Shown piece after piece: positions 15,752-23,512 of a stretch of DNA of 64,000 nt. The translations under genes were made by a program, and so were the position numbers. Position 1 is the stretch's first letter; every line of letters begins with the position of its first letter. The stretch is from Clostridiales bacterium. Its GTDB lineage: Bacteria > Bacillota > Clostridia > Monoglobales > Monoglobaceae. The notes beneath the pieces are model-generated. The model did no database searches, was not told the DNA's origin, and was given only the letters and a program-made list of their open reading frames with translations. The stretch spans positions 1 through 64,000 of the forward strand of contig JAHZIG010000013.1 of NCBI GenBank assembly GCA_019419865.1, written 5' to 3'.

Positions 15752-17261
15752 GTAATTCACTCCAATCTTTTTTTATTGTATTTCTCATAACCAAACTTAC
15801 AACTTCTGTGCCAGAGCTATTATATATTATAGCAATTCCGTTATAGAATTTAACATACCTTCCGTCCGGCTGAATATAATTAAATCGCCTTTTGGCTTGC
15901 ATAACAATGTCGTTTAGAGTAAACATTCCCTCGCACCTATCCAAAAATCGACCTACCGCATGCGCCGACATTTCAATACCATTTTGCTTAAACTCCCAAT
16001 AAGCGTCAATCGCTTTTTGTCTAAAGGTATCGCTCCATTGGCTTTTTCCTTCGATTTCGCCAATAGTCCTATAGCTTCTCTCTAACGCTTTATGATCTCC
16101 ACTGCCATTATACTTCTTTTCCTGAAATAATTCAAGCGTTTCCGGCACGTTTTCTTTGCCCAAACGCTCTTTGTACCGCTCGTACTGCTTTTTATCCGAA
16201 CTCCGGTTCTTATACATCTTGACGTTTTTATCAAACGCCGCCTTTTGTTCCTCGCTCATACTCTCGACCCACTCGGAATAGGTCGTGTTCGGTATCTTAA
16301 CGCCCTTGCCGGTTATCGGATCCCTCGCCCAGCGGCGGGCGAACTCGACCGGCACGGTAGTCGTACATCTGCAATGCGGGTGTATCGTCGGAGCGTTGAC
16401 GCCCTCGCGCTTGTCTTTTGTGTTGAATATACGCCCGTCGAGAGGCTGACATCTGCGGCAAGTCTTGTAATCGAGCGTCGCAAGATACAGATATTGTTCT
16501 ACGCCCAGTTCTTCATAGGCTTTGAACTCGCCCGCGTTTAGGTAGTGATTGCACTGAGTCCGCACAAGCCTTGTAGCGTTGTACTTTGAATTTTGCGTGA
16601 CCTCCGCCAGCTCGTTTGCCATTTGGTTGTAAGACTTCCGACTAAGAAGCCCTCTCGTTATGATTTCCTGCGCTTGCTCCGCGGTCTGTTTTGTGTTGCT
16701 CCATACTCGGCTTGAAAAGCTCGCGCCGTGCCATTTGGCGGATACGATCTCGTCTATCGCCTTACTCGGCAAAAGCGAGAAATTCACGCCCATATTAACT
16801 CCGTAGCCGAAATCGTGGATCGTTCTGTAATACGACTCCTCTACGACGGTGTTATACAGCGTCTTGGTCTTCGCTATCTCGTCTATCGCCAGCTTTGTAA
16901 AATATATAAACACGTTCTGCTTGACCGCCTCGAGCCGACTTATCCGCGCTCCATAAGCCGTCGCGTGTATCCTGCGCGTCAGCTCGGCTTTGATACTCGG
17001 ATCGTCCGTCCGCTCAAGCTCGGCCTGAAGTTCCCTCGATATGCGCCGCTGCGACTCGGCATTGATAAGTTCCTCCGCCTCGGCTTCGGTTATATCCTCT
17101 CCGTATTGAAACGTCCTAAACACCTTAGATATTTCCTTATCAAGCTCTTTAACCGCGTCGTTGTACATCTGCCTGAGCTGGTTTATCGTGTACGTGGCTT
17201 TTCCCTGTATTTGTATCTCGCGCAGCAGAGCGACCAATTTCCAATATCGACTACTCTTCAT
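15744..17261 (-). CDS. MuF-type minor head protein with toxin-like C-terminal domain
   Basis: 505 residues. The phage Mu gpF / SPP1 gp7 domain lies at about 200-310 (NATRLVRTQCNHYLNAGEFK, then LDYKTCRRCQPLDGRIFNTK and the HPHCRCTTTVP zinc/heme-like motif). It is preceded by a helical SPP1-gp7-like part. The last ~120 residues (SAHAVGRFLDRCEGMFTLND, then YVKFYNGIAIIYNSSGTEVV) are not needed for MuF function. They resemble the compact RNase-like (BECR/PBECR-type) domains found at the ends of phage MuF proteins. MuF proteins are packed in the capsid and ejected with DNA, which gives a route for toxin delivery. Toxin activity is inference; the MuF call is firm. Confidence 0.82.
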   Translation of the reverse strand: MKSSRYWKLVALLREIQIQGKATYTINQLRQMYNDAVKELDKEISKVFRTFQYGEDITEAEAEELINAESQRRISRELQAELERTDDPSIKAELTRRIHATAYGARISRLEAVKQNVFIYFTKLAIDEIAKTKTLYNTVVEESYYRTIHDFGYGVNMGVNFSLLPSKAIDEIVSAKWHGASFSSRVWSNTKQTAEQAQEIITRGLLSRKSYNQMANELAEVTQNSKYNATRLVRTQCNHYLNAGEFKAYEELGVEQYLYLATLDYKTCRRCQPLDGRIFNTKDKREGVNAPTIHPHCRCTTTVPVEFARRWARDPITGKGVKIPNTTYSEWVESMSEEQKAAFDKNVKMYKNRSSDKKQYERYKERLGKENVPETLELFQEKKYNGSGDHKALERSYRTIGEIEGKSQWSDTFRQKAIDAYWEFKQNGIEMSAHAVGRFLDRCEGMFTLNDIVMQAKRRFNYIQPDGRYVKFYNGIAIIYNSSGTEVVSLVMRNTIKKDWSELHD

Positions 17262-18609
17262 CGTCCGGCTCGTCCTCGTATGCGCCCGTCAAAAACGCCG
17301 TCTCTTCCGCAAGCCGTCGCTCCGATTCCTGACGGTTTTGCTCTTCAAGCCTTTTAACTTCGCTCTCCTCATCCTTGACGAACGATAACACGCCTCTGAG
17401 AGTAGTGTCGCTTACTACGCCTCTGAGCTTTGCGACCATATCGGCCTTCTTCTCATCATCCTGCGGCAGGTTGCGGCTTGATATTATCTCTATATCGTGA
17501 ACGTCGATCTGCGTCATTTCCTTAGTTTTGTCCGCCAAAAAGGCTATGTACAGTTTGAGCCGCTCTCTTAGCCCTTTAAAGAAAAACGCCTCTTTATTGG
17601 TTATCATATTCTCAAAGCCTATAAGCTTATACTCGATCGCCACGCCCGAAGCGTTGCCGCTGAATTTCTCGTCTGATAAATCGGGAACCATACTGAACTT
17701 GTGCATATCGTCGTTGAGCGATTTCTTAAGCACTTCCGTATCCGCTTCGTTGAGTACCTTTGAAAGATACTTTGCGTCTCCGTGTTCGGTAAACGCCATG
17801 AGTATCTTTTCTAATTTCAGCTCTTTAGCTCTGTCGGTATCAAGCTCAATATCTTTCAAGAATAGAAACGCGTCGACGAACTGCTCTTTGTCGTTTACCC
17901 TGTCGGATTGGAGCCGGTTATATGAATTTACATTTTCCAAAAGTTGCTCATAATCGCCTTGAAACTCATCGTTATTCACATACTCAAACAGCGGACACGC
18001 GCCGAACTCGTGCGTTTCGGGTTCCTTTCCGACAAGTCCGTTTATCGTAGGACCCTCGAAAGTTATTATCTCCGAGTCCGTATATACCTTTGCGATATAT
18101 CCTACTACGCTGTTATTAAGATCGCGTTTTTCTCTGTAATGAACGCCGAATAAGCGGTTATGCTCCGCCGTGTCGTCGTAGACCACAAAAGCCTGCTGCG
18201 GCGGCAATACGACAGACTCCGGCTCGCCCTCCGAGTTATTGTATACCAATTCGTAAGCGCAGCCGTACATACACATATTTTTAAATAGCTTTACGTCTGT
18301 GTCGTTTATTCCTTGTTTCTGATAAGTTTCAAGCAGCGCGGTAATATCGACGTTCTCGCTTGCCGTATACGTGATAGGCGCGCCGAAAAAGAAGCCCGTT
18401 GTCATATCGACTATGTATTTGCAGTAGTTGTTTACGACTTTGTTATTAGGCTTTCCGGGCTTGCCTTCGTATTTGGTTATCGGGTGTTCGCCCCTGTAAT
18501 ATGCAAGCAGCTTGTTAAAGCGTTCCGCGCTTCTTTTATGCCGCTCTATCAGCGTAACGACTATCTCTTTTGTTATTCCGCCGTCTATAAGCGTTTTATC
18601 TATAATCAA
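17251..18609 (-). CDS. Portal protein (SPP1 gp6 type)
   Basis: 452 residues, from a TTG start at 18609 behind GAGGCGG. Typical SPP1-family portal features are RSAERFNKLLAYYRGEHPIT, KVVNNYCKYIVDMTTGFFFG and the GNASGVAIEYKLIGFENMIT segment near 310. The portal forms the dodecameric ring through which DNA enters and leaves the head. Its end overlaps the MuF start by 11 bases. It follows the large terminase, as in most siphovirus genomes. Confidence 0.92.
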   Translation of the reverse strand: MIIDKTLIDGGITKEIVVTLIERHKRSAERFNKLLAYYRGEHPITKYEGKPGKPNNKVVNNYCKYIVDMTTGFFFGAPITYTASENVDITALLETYQKQGINDTDVKLFKNMCMYGCAYELVYNNSEGEPESVVLPPQQAFVVYDDTAEHNRLFGVHYREKRDLNNSVVGYIAKVYTDSEIITFEGPTINGLVGKEPETHEFGACPLFEYVNNDEFQGDYEQLLENVNSYNRLQSDRVNDKEQFVDAFLFLKDIELDTDRAKELKLEKILMAFTEHGDAKYLSKVLNEADTEVLKKSLNDDMHKFSMVPDLSDEKFSGNASGVAIEYKLIGFENMITNKEAFFFKGLRERLKLYIAFLADKTKEMTQIDVHDIEIISSRNLPQDDEKKADMVAKLRGVVSDTTLRGVLSFVKDEESEVKRLEEQNRQESERRLAEETAFLTGAYEDEPDDEE

Positions 18610-18624
18610 AATACCGCCTCTTTT

Positions 18625-19881
18625 CTATAATCCGAATTCGTCTCTGTTTAGAACTACGCCCCTGCGCCTGTCGCTCAGTATGGTATTGCAAAAGTAACGT
18701 ATATCGTCCATTGCGTGATCGTTTTCTTTTATCACCGCGTCCTTATCGAGCGATTTCTCATCCCATGCGTATATGCCGAACTCGCGTATGCTGTCCGTAC
18801 AGCTCTCATGAAACAATAAACGCCCCTCGGAGAGAAGCGTCTGCGTTATTCTTATCCCGTCTATCACATCGTTATCGGCTTTCCTGACATGAAATCGCCC
18901 GTGCTTGCGTATACAGGCGATAAAAGAAGCCGCCGACGGATCGACGACAACCGCTTGTATATTCCTGTCTCCTACAAGCTTTTCAAGCTCAGCGTAATAT
19001 TCTTCGTCGGTCAGCTGCTTATGCTCTCTGCGGCTATCAAAATAAAACTCTTTCATCCGAACGGCTCCGTCTCCGTTTACGCGCCACAAGCCCATAGACG
19101 TCGGGTTAATTGTTCCGTAGTCGATAGAGACGTAATATCCGCCTCTATCGTCGTATTCGCTTACAACATGCTTCTCAGGGTCAAAATTCGGGTATACAAG
19201 CCCTTCGGCGACGCACCATAGACCAAGTATATATCTTTTATAGAAAACGCCTGTAAACATGTTTTTATAGCGTTCCTTGACCTTTTCAGACAGCGTTAGG
19301 TTATCGTCCATAGTAAAGTGCATTAGGAATATATTCTTTTCTTCGGCCATGTCTATATACTCAGTCTTCAAGAAATGACCGGGGCTTTCCGGGTTGCAGT
19401 TCATGAATATCTTTGAATCGTCTACGCTGCACCTGCCTATCATCTGGTCTATGAAGTTTTGAGGAAACAGCGCGGCTTCGTCCGCATATGCTCCGGCGGC
19501 TGTAAGCCCCTGTAGTTTATCCTGCGACGCTTGCGTGTTAGCGTCGTACATGTAGTACGTATTCGTTCCTATCTCGATATAATTCTCGCTTCGATTGTAT
19601 CTGTGCGGCCAGCCCCAAGCCATAAGTATGCTTATCATCGGGCTTATGACGTTCTTCTTAAGCGAGTTGATAGTCTTTCCCGCTATGATGAAATTCTCGC
19701 CGCTGAACCTTTTCTGCGACCATAACAGGAACGAACATATACAGGCTATAGTCTTTCCCGAACGTATGGCGCCGTCTATTATGATAATGTCCTTGTCGCT
19801 GTACTGCGAGCCGTCCGCCCACCAATACAACAGCTTGCGTTGTTTAGCCGAAAACGGTTTAAACTGAAATCCTTTATTCAT
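18625..19881 (-). CDS. terL: Terminase large subunit
   Basis: 418 residues. The ATPase P-loop is near the start (DGAIRSGKTIACICSFLLWS). Next come the GLTAAGAYADEAALFPQNFI segment (Walker-B-like) and the nuclease Asp residues (YVSIDYGTINPTSMGLWRVN, AVVVDPSAASF). This is the PBSX/terminase_6-type packaging motor that cuts concatemers and pumps DNA through the portal. The ATG at 19881 overlaps the end of the small subunit gene, behind AAGGAATTGTTTGACG. Confidence 0.95.
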   Translation of the reverse strand: MNKGFQFKPFSAKQRKLLYWWADGSQYSDKDIIIIDGAIRSGKTIACICSFLLWSQKRFSGENFIIAGKTINSLKKNVISPMISILMAWGWPHRYNRSENYIEIGTNTYYMYDANTQASQDKLQGLTAAGAYADEAALFPQNFIDQMIGRCSVDDSKIFMNCNPESPGHFLKTEYIDMAEEKNIFLMHFTMDDNLTLSEKVKERYKNMFTGVFYKRYILGLWCVAEGLVYPNFDPEKHVVSEYDDRGGYYVSIDYGTINPTSMGLWRVNGDGAVRMKEFYFDSRREHKQLTDEEYYAELEKLVGDRNIQAVVVDPSAASFIACIRKHGRFHVRKADNDVIDGIRITQTLLSEGRLLFHESCTDSIREFGIYAWDEKSLDKDAVIKENDHAMDDIRYFCNTILSDRRRGVVLNRDEFGL

Positions 19882-20341
19882 CGTCAAACAATTCCTTAAC
19901 AGTCTCTTTATCCGGCACGGCCAAATCTATAAAGTCCGAGATCTCTTTTGTGTCGCCCGCGGCCATTCTGTCGCTGAACATTCCGAACCTCTTACCCAAA
20001 AGCTCGGCCGCCTTGAGCCGTTCCTTTTCGTCCGGCTTCTTATTCATGCGCCGCGCCTCGGAAAATCCGTCGCCTTGACCCTCGACTACTACGACTTCCG
20101 ACTCCGACTCGCCGCGCATTACCGAAGTGAGATATTCCATGACTTCCTGAGCGTCCGCCGTCTTTGCGCTGTGGATCTCTTCAAGCCGAGCGTCTATGTA
20201 GGCTTTAAGTTCAGGTTTTCTCAGGTTTTCAACGCCTATCGAATACGCCGTCCTCTCCGAATACCCCGCTCTTATCGCCGCTCTCGTAGCGTTGCAGTCG
20301 ATCAAATATTCATCGCAAAACCGCTTCTGCTTTTCTGTCAA
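19874..20341 (-). CDS. terS: Terminase small subunit
   Basis: 155 residues. The start LTEKQKRFCDEYLIDCNATR and AAIRAGYSERTAYSIG is the classic terminase_2 N-terminus. I choose TTG at 20341 because AGGTGAG stands 5 bases before it; a GTG at 20350 is too close to its site. The N-terminal helix-turn-helix recognises packaging DNA and the C-terminus (LAVPDKETVKELFDDE) recruits TerL. It is the first late packaging gene. Confidence 0.9.
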   Translation of the reverse strand: MTEKQKRFCDEYLIDCNATRAAIRAGYSERTAYSIGVENLRKPELKAYIDARLEEIHSAKTADAQEVMEYLTSVMRGESESEVVVVEGQGDGFSEARRMNKKPDEKERLKAAELLGKRFGMFSDRMAAGDTKEISDFIDLAVPDKETVKELFDDE

Positions 20342-20543
20342 ACATCTCACCTGCCTTTACAATACTTCCTGATCCCTATCCTCCTAATCCCTACGTTCAT
20401 CAAAGCCGCCCGCCCCTCGACATAAATTTGATGTACAATTCCCACTCGCCCTAATATATATGACCCGCTGAGTCGCGTTACGTTATGTCGTCAAGCTTAT
20501 CTCGCTTGCAAGTGATTCCGCAAGAGGCGCGCGGGCGCGTTAA
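20342..20543. other. Non-coding stretch before terS with tandem repeats; possible packaging site
   Basis: The gap between the sigma-like gene and terS. Just upstream of terS are two 12-base near-identical units, TAGGGATTAGGA and TAGGGATCAGGA (minus strand; 20382-20393 and 20367-20378), with a 15-base period. A copy of CGCAAGAGGCGCGC lies at 20520-20533. No convincing gene is seen. A 17-codon frame, MNVGIRRIGIRKYCKGR, overlaps the repeats and is probably chance. The place is typical for a cos or pac site. No promoter was recognised with confidence. Confidence 0.4.
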
Positions 20544-20573
20544 CAAAAAGAGCCGCGCCTACTGGCACGACTC
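20544..20573 (-). terminator. Strong intrinsic terminator at end of early operon
   Basis: Minus-strand arms GAGTCGTGCC and GGCGCGGCTC (10 bp with two G-T pairs) around AGTA, followed by TTTTTG. It lies 64 bases after the stop of the sigma-like regulator gene and so separates early and late transcription. Confidence 0.8.
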
Positions 20574-20636
20574 TATCCAAAAAATATATGGAAGGAGGAA
20601 ACTTTGTGGATTTCACAGTTTATATCTTAACATAGA

Positions 20637-21053
20637 TTATGTGTTAAATACTATTAACTCTTTTATTTTTTCTATTGCTTTCGGGTGCAAATTATGCACT
20701 ACATGAACATAGCTATAATTCATCATGACGGCTATAGATTCCCAAGTCTCAAAGTTAAGATACCGATATATCAAGAGGTTACGCAGAGTCGGATCCTCCA
20801 CCTTCATAATTACCTCCATGATCTCTTTCAGGATTTTTAACAGTTCAGTCTTATGTTCGTCTATCCTGCGGCAATAGTCGGCGTATGTGACCAGCCTATC
20901 CTCTACGCTGTTTCCGCGACTTTCCTGCACCTTTTCCGTAAGCTCCGCCGCCGTCCCTACCGCGATGTCGTAGGCTCTCGCCTTAGCTTTTTCAAGCCCC
21001 TCTATCGTTTTATTCAAAGCCCGCCCTCGATTAAGCCATTCCTTAGCCGTCAT
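20637..21053 (-). CDS. Sigma-70-like / DUF1492 phage late regulator
   Basis: 138 residues. The N-terminal coiled coil (KEWLNRGRALNKTIEGLEKA) and the C-terminal helix-turn-helix of sigma region 4 type (NLLIYRYLNFETWESIAVMM, then YVHVVHNLHPKAIEKIKELI) are the hallmarks of DUF1492/ArpU-like proteins. These switch on late genes in Gram-positive phages. It is the last gene before the packaging block, where such regulators lie. A good ribosome site, GGGGTGAATGT, precedes it. Confidence 0.85.
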   Translation of the reverse strand: MTAKEWLNRGRALNKTIEGLEKAKARAYDIAVGTAAELTEKVQESRGNSVEDRLVTYADYCRRIDEHKTELLKILKEIMEVIMKVEDPTLRNLLIYRYLNFETWESIAVMMNYSYVHVVHNLHPKAIEKIKELIVFNT

Positions 21054-21064
21054 ACATTCACCCC

Positions 21065-21152
21065 TTGATTTTCGCTTTGATATGTGGTATAGTTAACACA
21101 TCTTGGTTTATCAAAGCGTCTCGGCGGTGTCTTTCACGCGGGGCGTTTTTTG
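21065..21152 (+). ncRNA. Short rightward promoter-terminator unit (possible sRNA)
   Basis: Plus strand: TTGATT (21065-21070), 17 bases, TATAGT (21088-21093). From about 21100 the sequence has no ORF and ends in a hairpin, AAAGCGTCTCG paired with CGGGGCGTTTT (three G-T pairs), running into TTTTTTGTTTT. The G-T pairs make the hairpin stronger on the plus strand. It runs against both neighbouring leftward genes. Transcript length would be about 50-55 bases. Confidence 0.45.
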
Positions 21153-21154
21153 TT

Positions 21155-21706
21155 TTAATCCATCTTAAAAGCGTTCAAATACGGCTGATAATCTCTGTAC
21201 AGCCATAGCACGTTGTCGTAGCCTACGGCTTTTATGGCGTTTCGTGCCGTTTTGGCTGAATCGAAGTATACTTCGTCATGCTTACTAAACAAGAAAGAGT
21301 ATGCCTCCAGCATTTTAATATTGGAATTATAAACAATGCAATATTTCGTGATATTGTCGCCAGTCCAATCTATAGGCTCTGCATTATGCTCCGCCGCGTA
21401 TTTCTCCAAAGCAAAGCGTATCTGCGCGGCTCTATCTCGGTCGGAGCATAACTGTTCGTCAGTCGTAACTCGACCCCTGAGATATTCGTTTTCAAACTCC
21501 CCCGAAGAATAATCGTACGTTTCTAAAATTCCGTCCCCGTCAATATAACAAACGCTATCGTCTCTTTCCGGCTCTTCGATCCCAGTATGTCGCTTTTCGG
21601 GCTTGGCGCTTGCCTTAGCCTCGACCCAAAAATCCGGTATGTATCTGACGTCGTTTATGGTTATGCTCTTGTCATCGTTAAACTTTATGTTCATCTCAGC
21701 GTTCAT
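21155..21706 (-). CDS. Phage protein of unknown function, 183 residues
   Basis: Starts MNAEMNIKFNDDKSITINDV behind GAGAGGAGATTTAAA. After a short beta part (VRYIPDFWVEAKAS) it has a linker and then an alpha-helical half (YLRGRVTTDEQLCSDRDRAA) with a C-terminal KHDEVYFDSAKTARNAIKAV. A similar C-terminus (EVYFDS..TA..AI..VG) occurs in small phage proteins of the early region, but I cannot name the family. It is co-transcribed with the next gene upstream, two bases away. Confidence 0.7.
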   Translation of the reverse strand: MNAEMNIKFNDDKSITINDVRYIPDFWVEAKASAKPEKRHTGIEEPERDDSVCYIDGDGILETYDYSSGEFENEYLRGRVTTDEQLCSDRDRAAQIRFALEKYAAEHNAEPIDWTGDNITKYCIVYNSNIKMLEAYSFLFSKHDEVYFDSAKTARNAIKAVGYDNVLWLYRDYQPYLNAFKMD

Positions 21707-21707
21707 T

Positions 21708-22337
21708 TTAAATCTCCTCTCTTTCCGGCAATTCCGCTATCTGTAGCGCAAGTTTTCCGGCTTCCTGCCAATTTTCCATATCTATCTCATGACGCCACAA
21801 CTTAAACAGAGCTCCTTCGCCACAACAGTCTCTCTTGACGCCCCAATCTATGGGGCAATAGAAACATCTCGTGTTAAGCCAATCAGAATATGGAAAAAAT
21901 TGGCGGGCATATTCGCAGCAATAACAGTCGCTATATATTGTTTTTAACCCAAACCTCTCGAACCACTCTTCTTTTCTCACACACCTTTTCTCTCTCAGCG
22001 TCTTTAATCCTATCCACCGCCACATTCTACGGTGTAGGGTTATCGCGCGCTCTTTTGTAAGCCGCATTATTCCTTTCCCCCATTCCTTACCCGTCAACTC
22101 CCTATACACAGCGTATTTATTCCTCTCGGCGGCTTCCTGCGTCTTAAACGCCATACCCGCCGCTATGCGAGAGTAATCTCCGGCATTCTCGGCAAATATC
22201 ACACCGCAAGTAACAAGTTCATATCCAGATCCTTCGAAATCGTTAAATCCTTTTGCAGTTATAAGCGAATGCCAATCAACCACATAATATGCAGTAAATA
22301 TCTCCGGCAAATCCGTCAAAGTATATCTATCTTCCAT
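21708..22337 (-). CDS. Phage protein of unknown function, Cys-rich, ~209 residues
   Basis: Start at the second ATG (MEDRYTLTDLPEIFTAYYVV) because GGAGG stands nine bases before it. The C-terminal half has a cluster of cysteines (YSDCYCCEYARQFFPYSDWL, then TRCFYCPIDWGVKRDCCGEG), which suggests a zinc site. The N-terminal half has GAKTQ-like wording of a conserved early phage family (AAGMAFKTQEAAERNKYAVY), but no function is known to me. It overlaps the end of the gene before it. Confidence 0.65.
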   Translation of the reverse strand: MEDRYTLTDLPEIFTAYYVVDWHSLITAKGFNDFEGSGYELVTCGVIFAENAGDYSRIAAGMAFKTQEAAERNKYAVYRELTGKEWGKGIMRLTKERAITLHRRMWRWIGLKTLREKRCVRKEEWFERFGLKTIYSDCYCCEYARQFFPYSDWLNTRCFYCPIDWGVKRDCCGEGALFKLWRHEIDMENWQEAGKLALQIAELPEREEI

Positions 22338-22539
22338 CTTCATTTTCCTCCAATTCTACTTCGTCAAGTGAAACGCAGATTATAGAATTACACTTTGTAT
22401 CCAAAAGCTCGGCTGTATAATCTTCTCTGTCGTCGTTAGGCCTTTTAAAAATCCGGCTTGCGTGAAATATGTATTTATGCCCTTTGTAAGTAACTATGCT
22501 TTGTCTGCGAACTGCGCGTTTCACTTCCGACAATTTCAT
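22327..22539 (-). CDS. Small phage protein, 70 residues
   Basis: MKLSEVKRAVRRQSIVTYKG, then KYIFHASRIFKRPNDDREDY and a very acidic end. The beta-strand pattern suggests a small SH3-like or OB-like barrel, but I recognise no family. It overlaps the RusA gene by four bases and the following gene, so it is part of the early operon. A short GAGGAGATCGAAAA site precedes it. Confidence 0.6.
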   Translation of the reverse strand: MKLSEVKRAVRRQSIVTYKGHKYIFHASRIFKRPNDDREDYTAELLDTKCNSIICVSLDEVELEENEDGR

Positions 22540-22934
22540 TTTTCGATCTCCTCTATGCAGATATAAATTCCGGGCGTCTCAGCCCAAAACTTTTCTACGA
22601 TCTCGCTGACGACTAACGCGTCGTCTCTCCAAAAACCTAACTTAGTCATAACGTCTTTAAGCAGTTTCTGTAAGTTGTCCGTATCCGGCCTTGTTTTCTT
22701 ATACTCTCCGTCTTTGTGTCTGCCTCTGGGAAAACACCATTTGACCACAAGTCTAACGGCGGACGTATACGGCTTATCCGGTTTGTATCTGCCTAAATTG
22801 GCTTCCAGCTTCTCTCTTGCGCCTTGAAGCTTCGCCGGTTCGTAAAACACCGGCCTTCCATTCTTGATCGTTACTTTTAATTCCTGGTGCGTAACCGTCG
22901 GCGGTTTCATCGCCGCGAAAAATTCAGTTCTCAT
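22536..22934 (-). CDS. rusA: RusA-type Holliday junction resolvase
   Basis: 132 residues. RLVVKWCFPRGRHKDGEYKK, then TRPDTDNLQKLLKDVMTKLG and FWRDDALVVSEIVEKFW contain the acidic active-site residues of RusA (the Asp residues of RPDTDN and WRDDA). RusA is a Mg-dependent endonuclease that resolves four-way junctions. In phages it removes branches before packaging. It lies in the replication-recombination block. The start is the ATG of MRTEFF. Confidence 0.92.
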   Translation of the reverse strand: MRTEFFAAMKPPTVTHQELKVTIKNGRPVFYEPAKLQGAREKLEANLGRYKPDKPYTSAVRLVVKWCFPRGRHKDGEYKKTRPDTDNLQKLLKDVMTKLGFWRDDALVVSEIVEKFWAETPGIYICIEEIEK

Positions 22935-23148
22935 ATTCAATTCCCCTCCAACAACCTGTATCAGCGTTATATGTTACTGCTCCCGAATTTTTAATATTAT
23001 TCCAAACATAATTTAAAACTTCGGGTTGCTTTATAAGCCACTGAACTACTTCGCTATTTTGTATTTCAAATTCTTGTCCGGGAATCGAGTGTCTTAATTC
23101 CGGCATACGTTTTGCTATGTTTAAAATTTTACTTCTCTTTGATCTCAT
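22924..23148 (-). CDS. Small phage protein, 74 residues
   Basis: From the ATG behind GGAAGGTGACGAAT: MRSKRSKILNIAKRMPELRH, then QNSEVVQWLIKQPEVLNYVW and the aromatic end TGCWRGIEYEN. It looks helical with a basic N-terminus. No family recognised. It overlaps the RusA start by 11 bases and is the first gene after the 350-base non-coding region. Confidence 0.6.
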   Translation of the reverse strand: MRSKRSKILNIAKRMPELRHSIPGQEFEIQNSEVVQWLIKQPEVLNYVWNNIKNSGAVTYNADTGCWRGIEYEN

Positions 23149-23164
23149 ATTCGTCACCTTCCAT

Positions 23165-23512
23165 TTTTTTACATTCGATTTTTTAAGTTTGTGAAAATTT
23201 CCTTTGTCAGTAGTCAGGGGAAAGTTGTTGTTGTGCGTCAGCTTCGCACAACTACTTTACCCCTACTGACCGCGAGGGAAAGTGAAAGTTATATATTTAT
23301 AATATATAGTTTTCCTTCCAAATTTCCCGATTTTGAAAAAACGACGTTTTTACGGCGTTTGCGCGGCATTGAGGGAAAAAGGGAAAAAAGGAAAATTTCT
23401 TTCATTTTCCCGATTTCCTTCAGAGGGAAAAAGTGAAAAATACTTACTTTTTCCAAATTTCACAATTTTAAAGTTAACTTTAAGTTAAGCTTTGATCGCT
23501 CTGTAAAACGGG
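23165..23512. other. Non-coding region with long hairpin and GAGGGAAA repeats; candidate replication origin
   Basis: There is no ORF on the minus strand here. A 65-base inverted repeat (23206-23270) has outer arms GTCAGTAG/CTACTGAC, middle GGGGAAAGT/ACTTTACCCC and inner GTTGTGCG/CGCACAAC with a seven-base loop. Next come an AT-rich stretch (23290-23315) and three units starting GAGGGAAA at 23274, 23371 and 23423, two of them continuing as GTGAAA. Several reverse copies (TTTCCC) are also present. Hairpin, AT-rich tract and iteron-like repeats beside the primase/helicase gene fit an origin. Alternatively the hairpin acts in RNA. The plus-strand frame across it is not credible. Confidence 0.45.

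Noticed and set aside
20585..20640. Short plus-strand frame (VDFTVYILT) behind AAGGAGG
   Set aside because: The ribosome site is good, but the frame has only nine codons, is convergent with the sigma-like gene and has no sign of a longer gene; probably chance.
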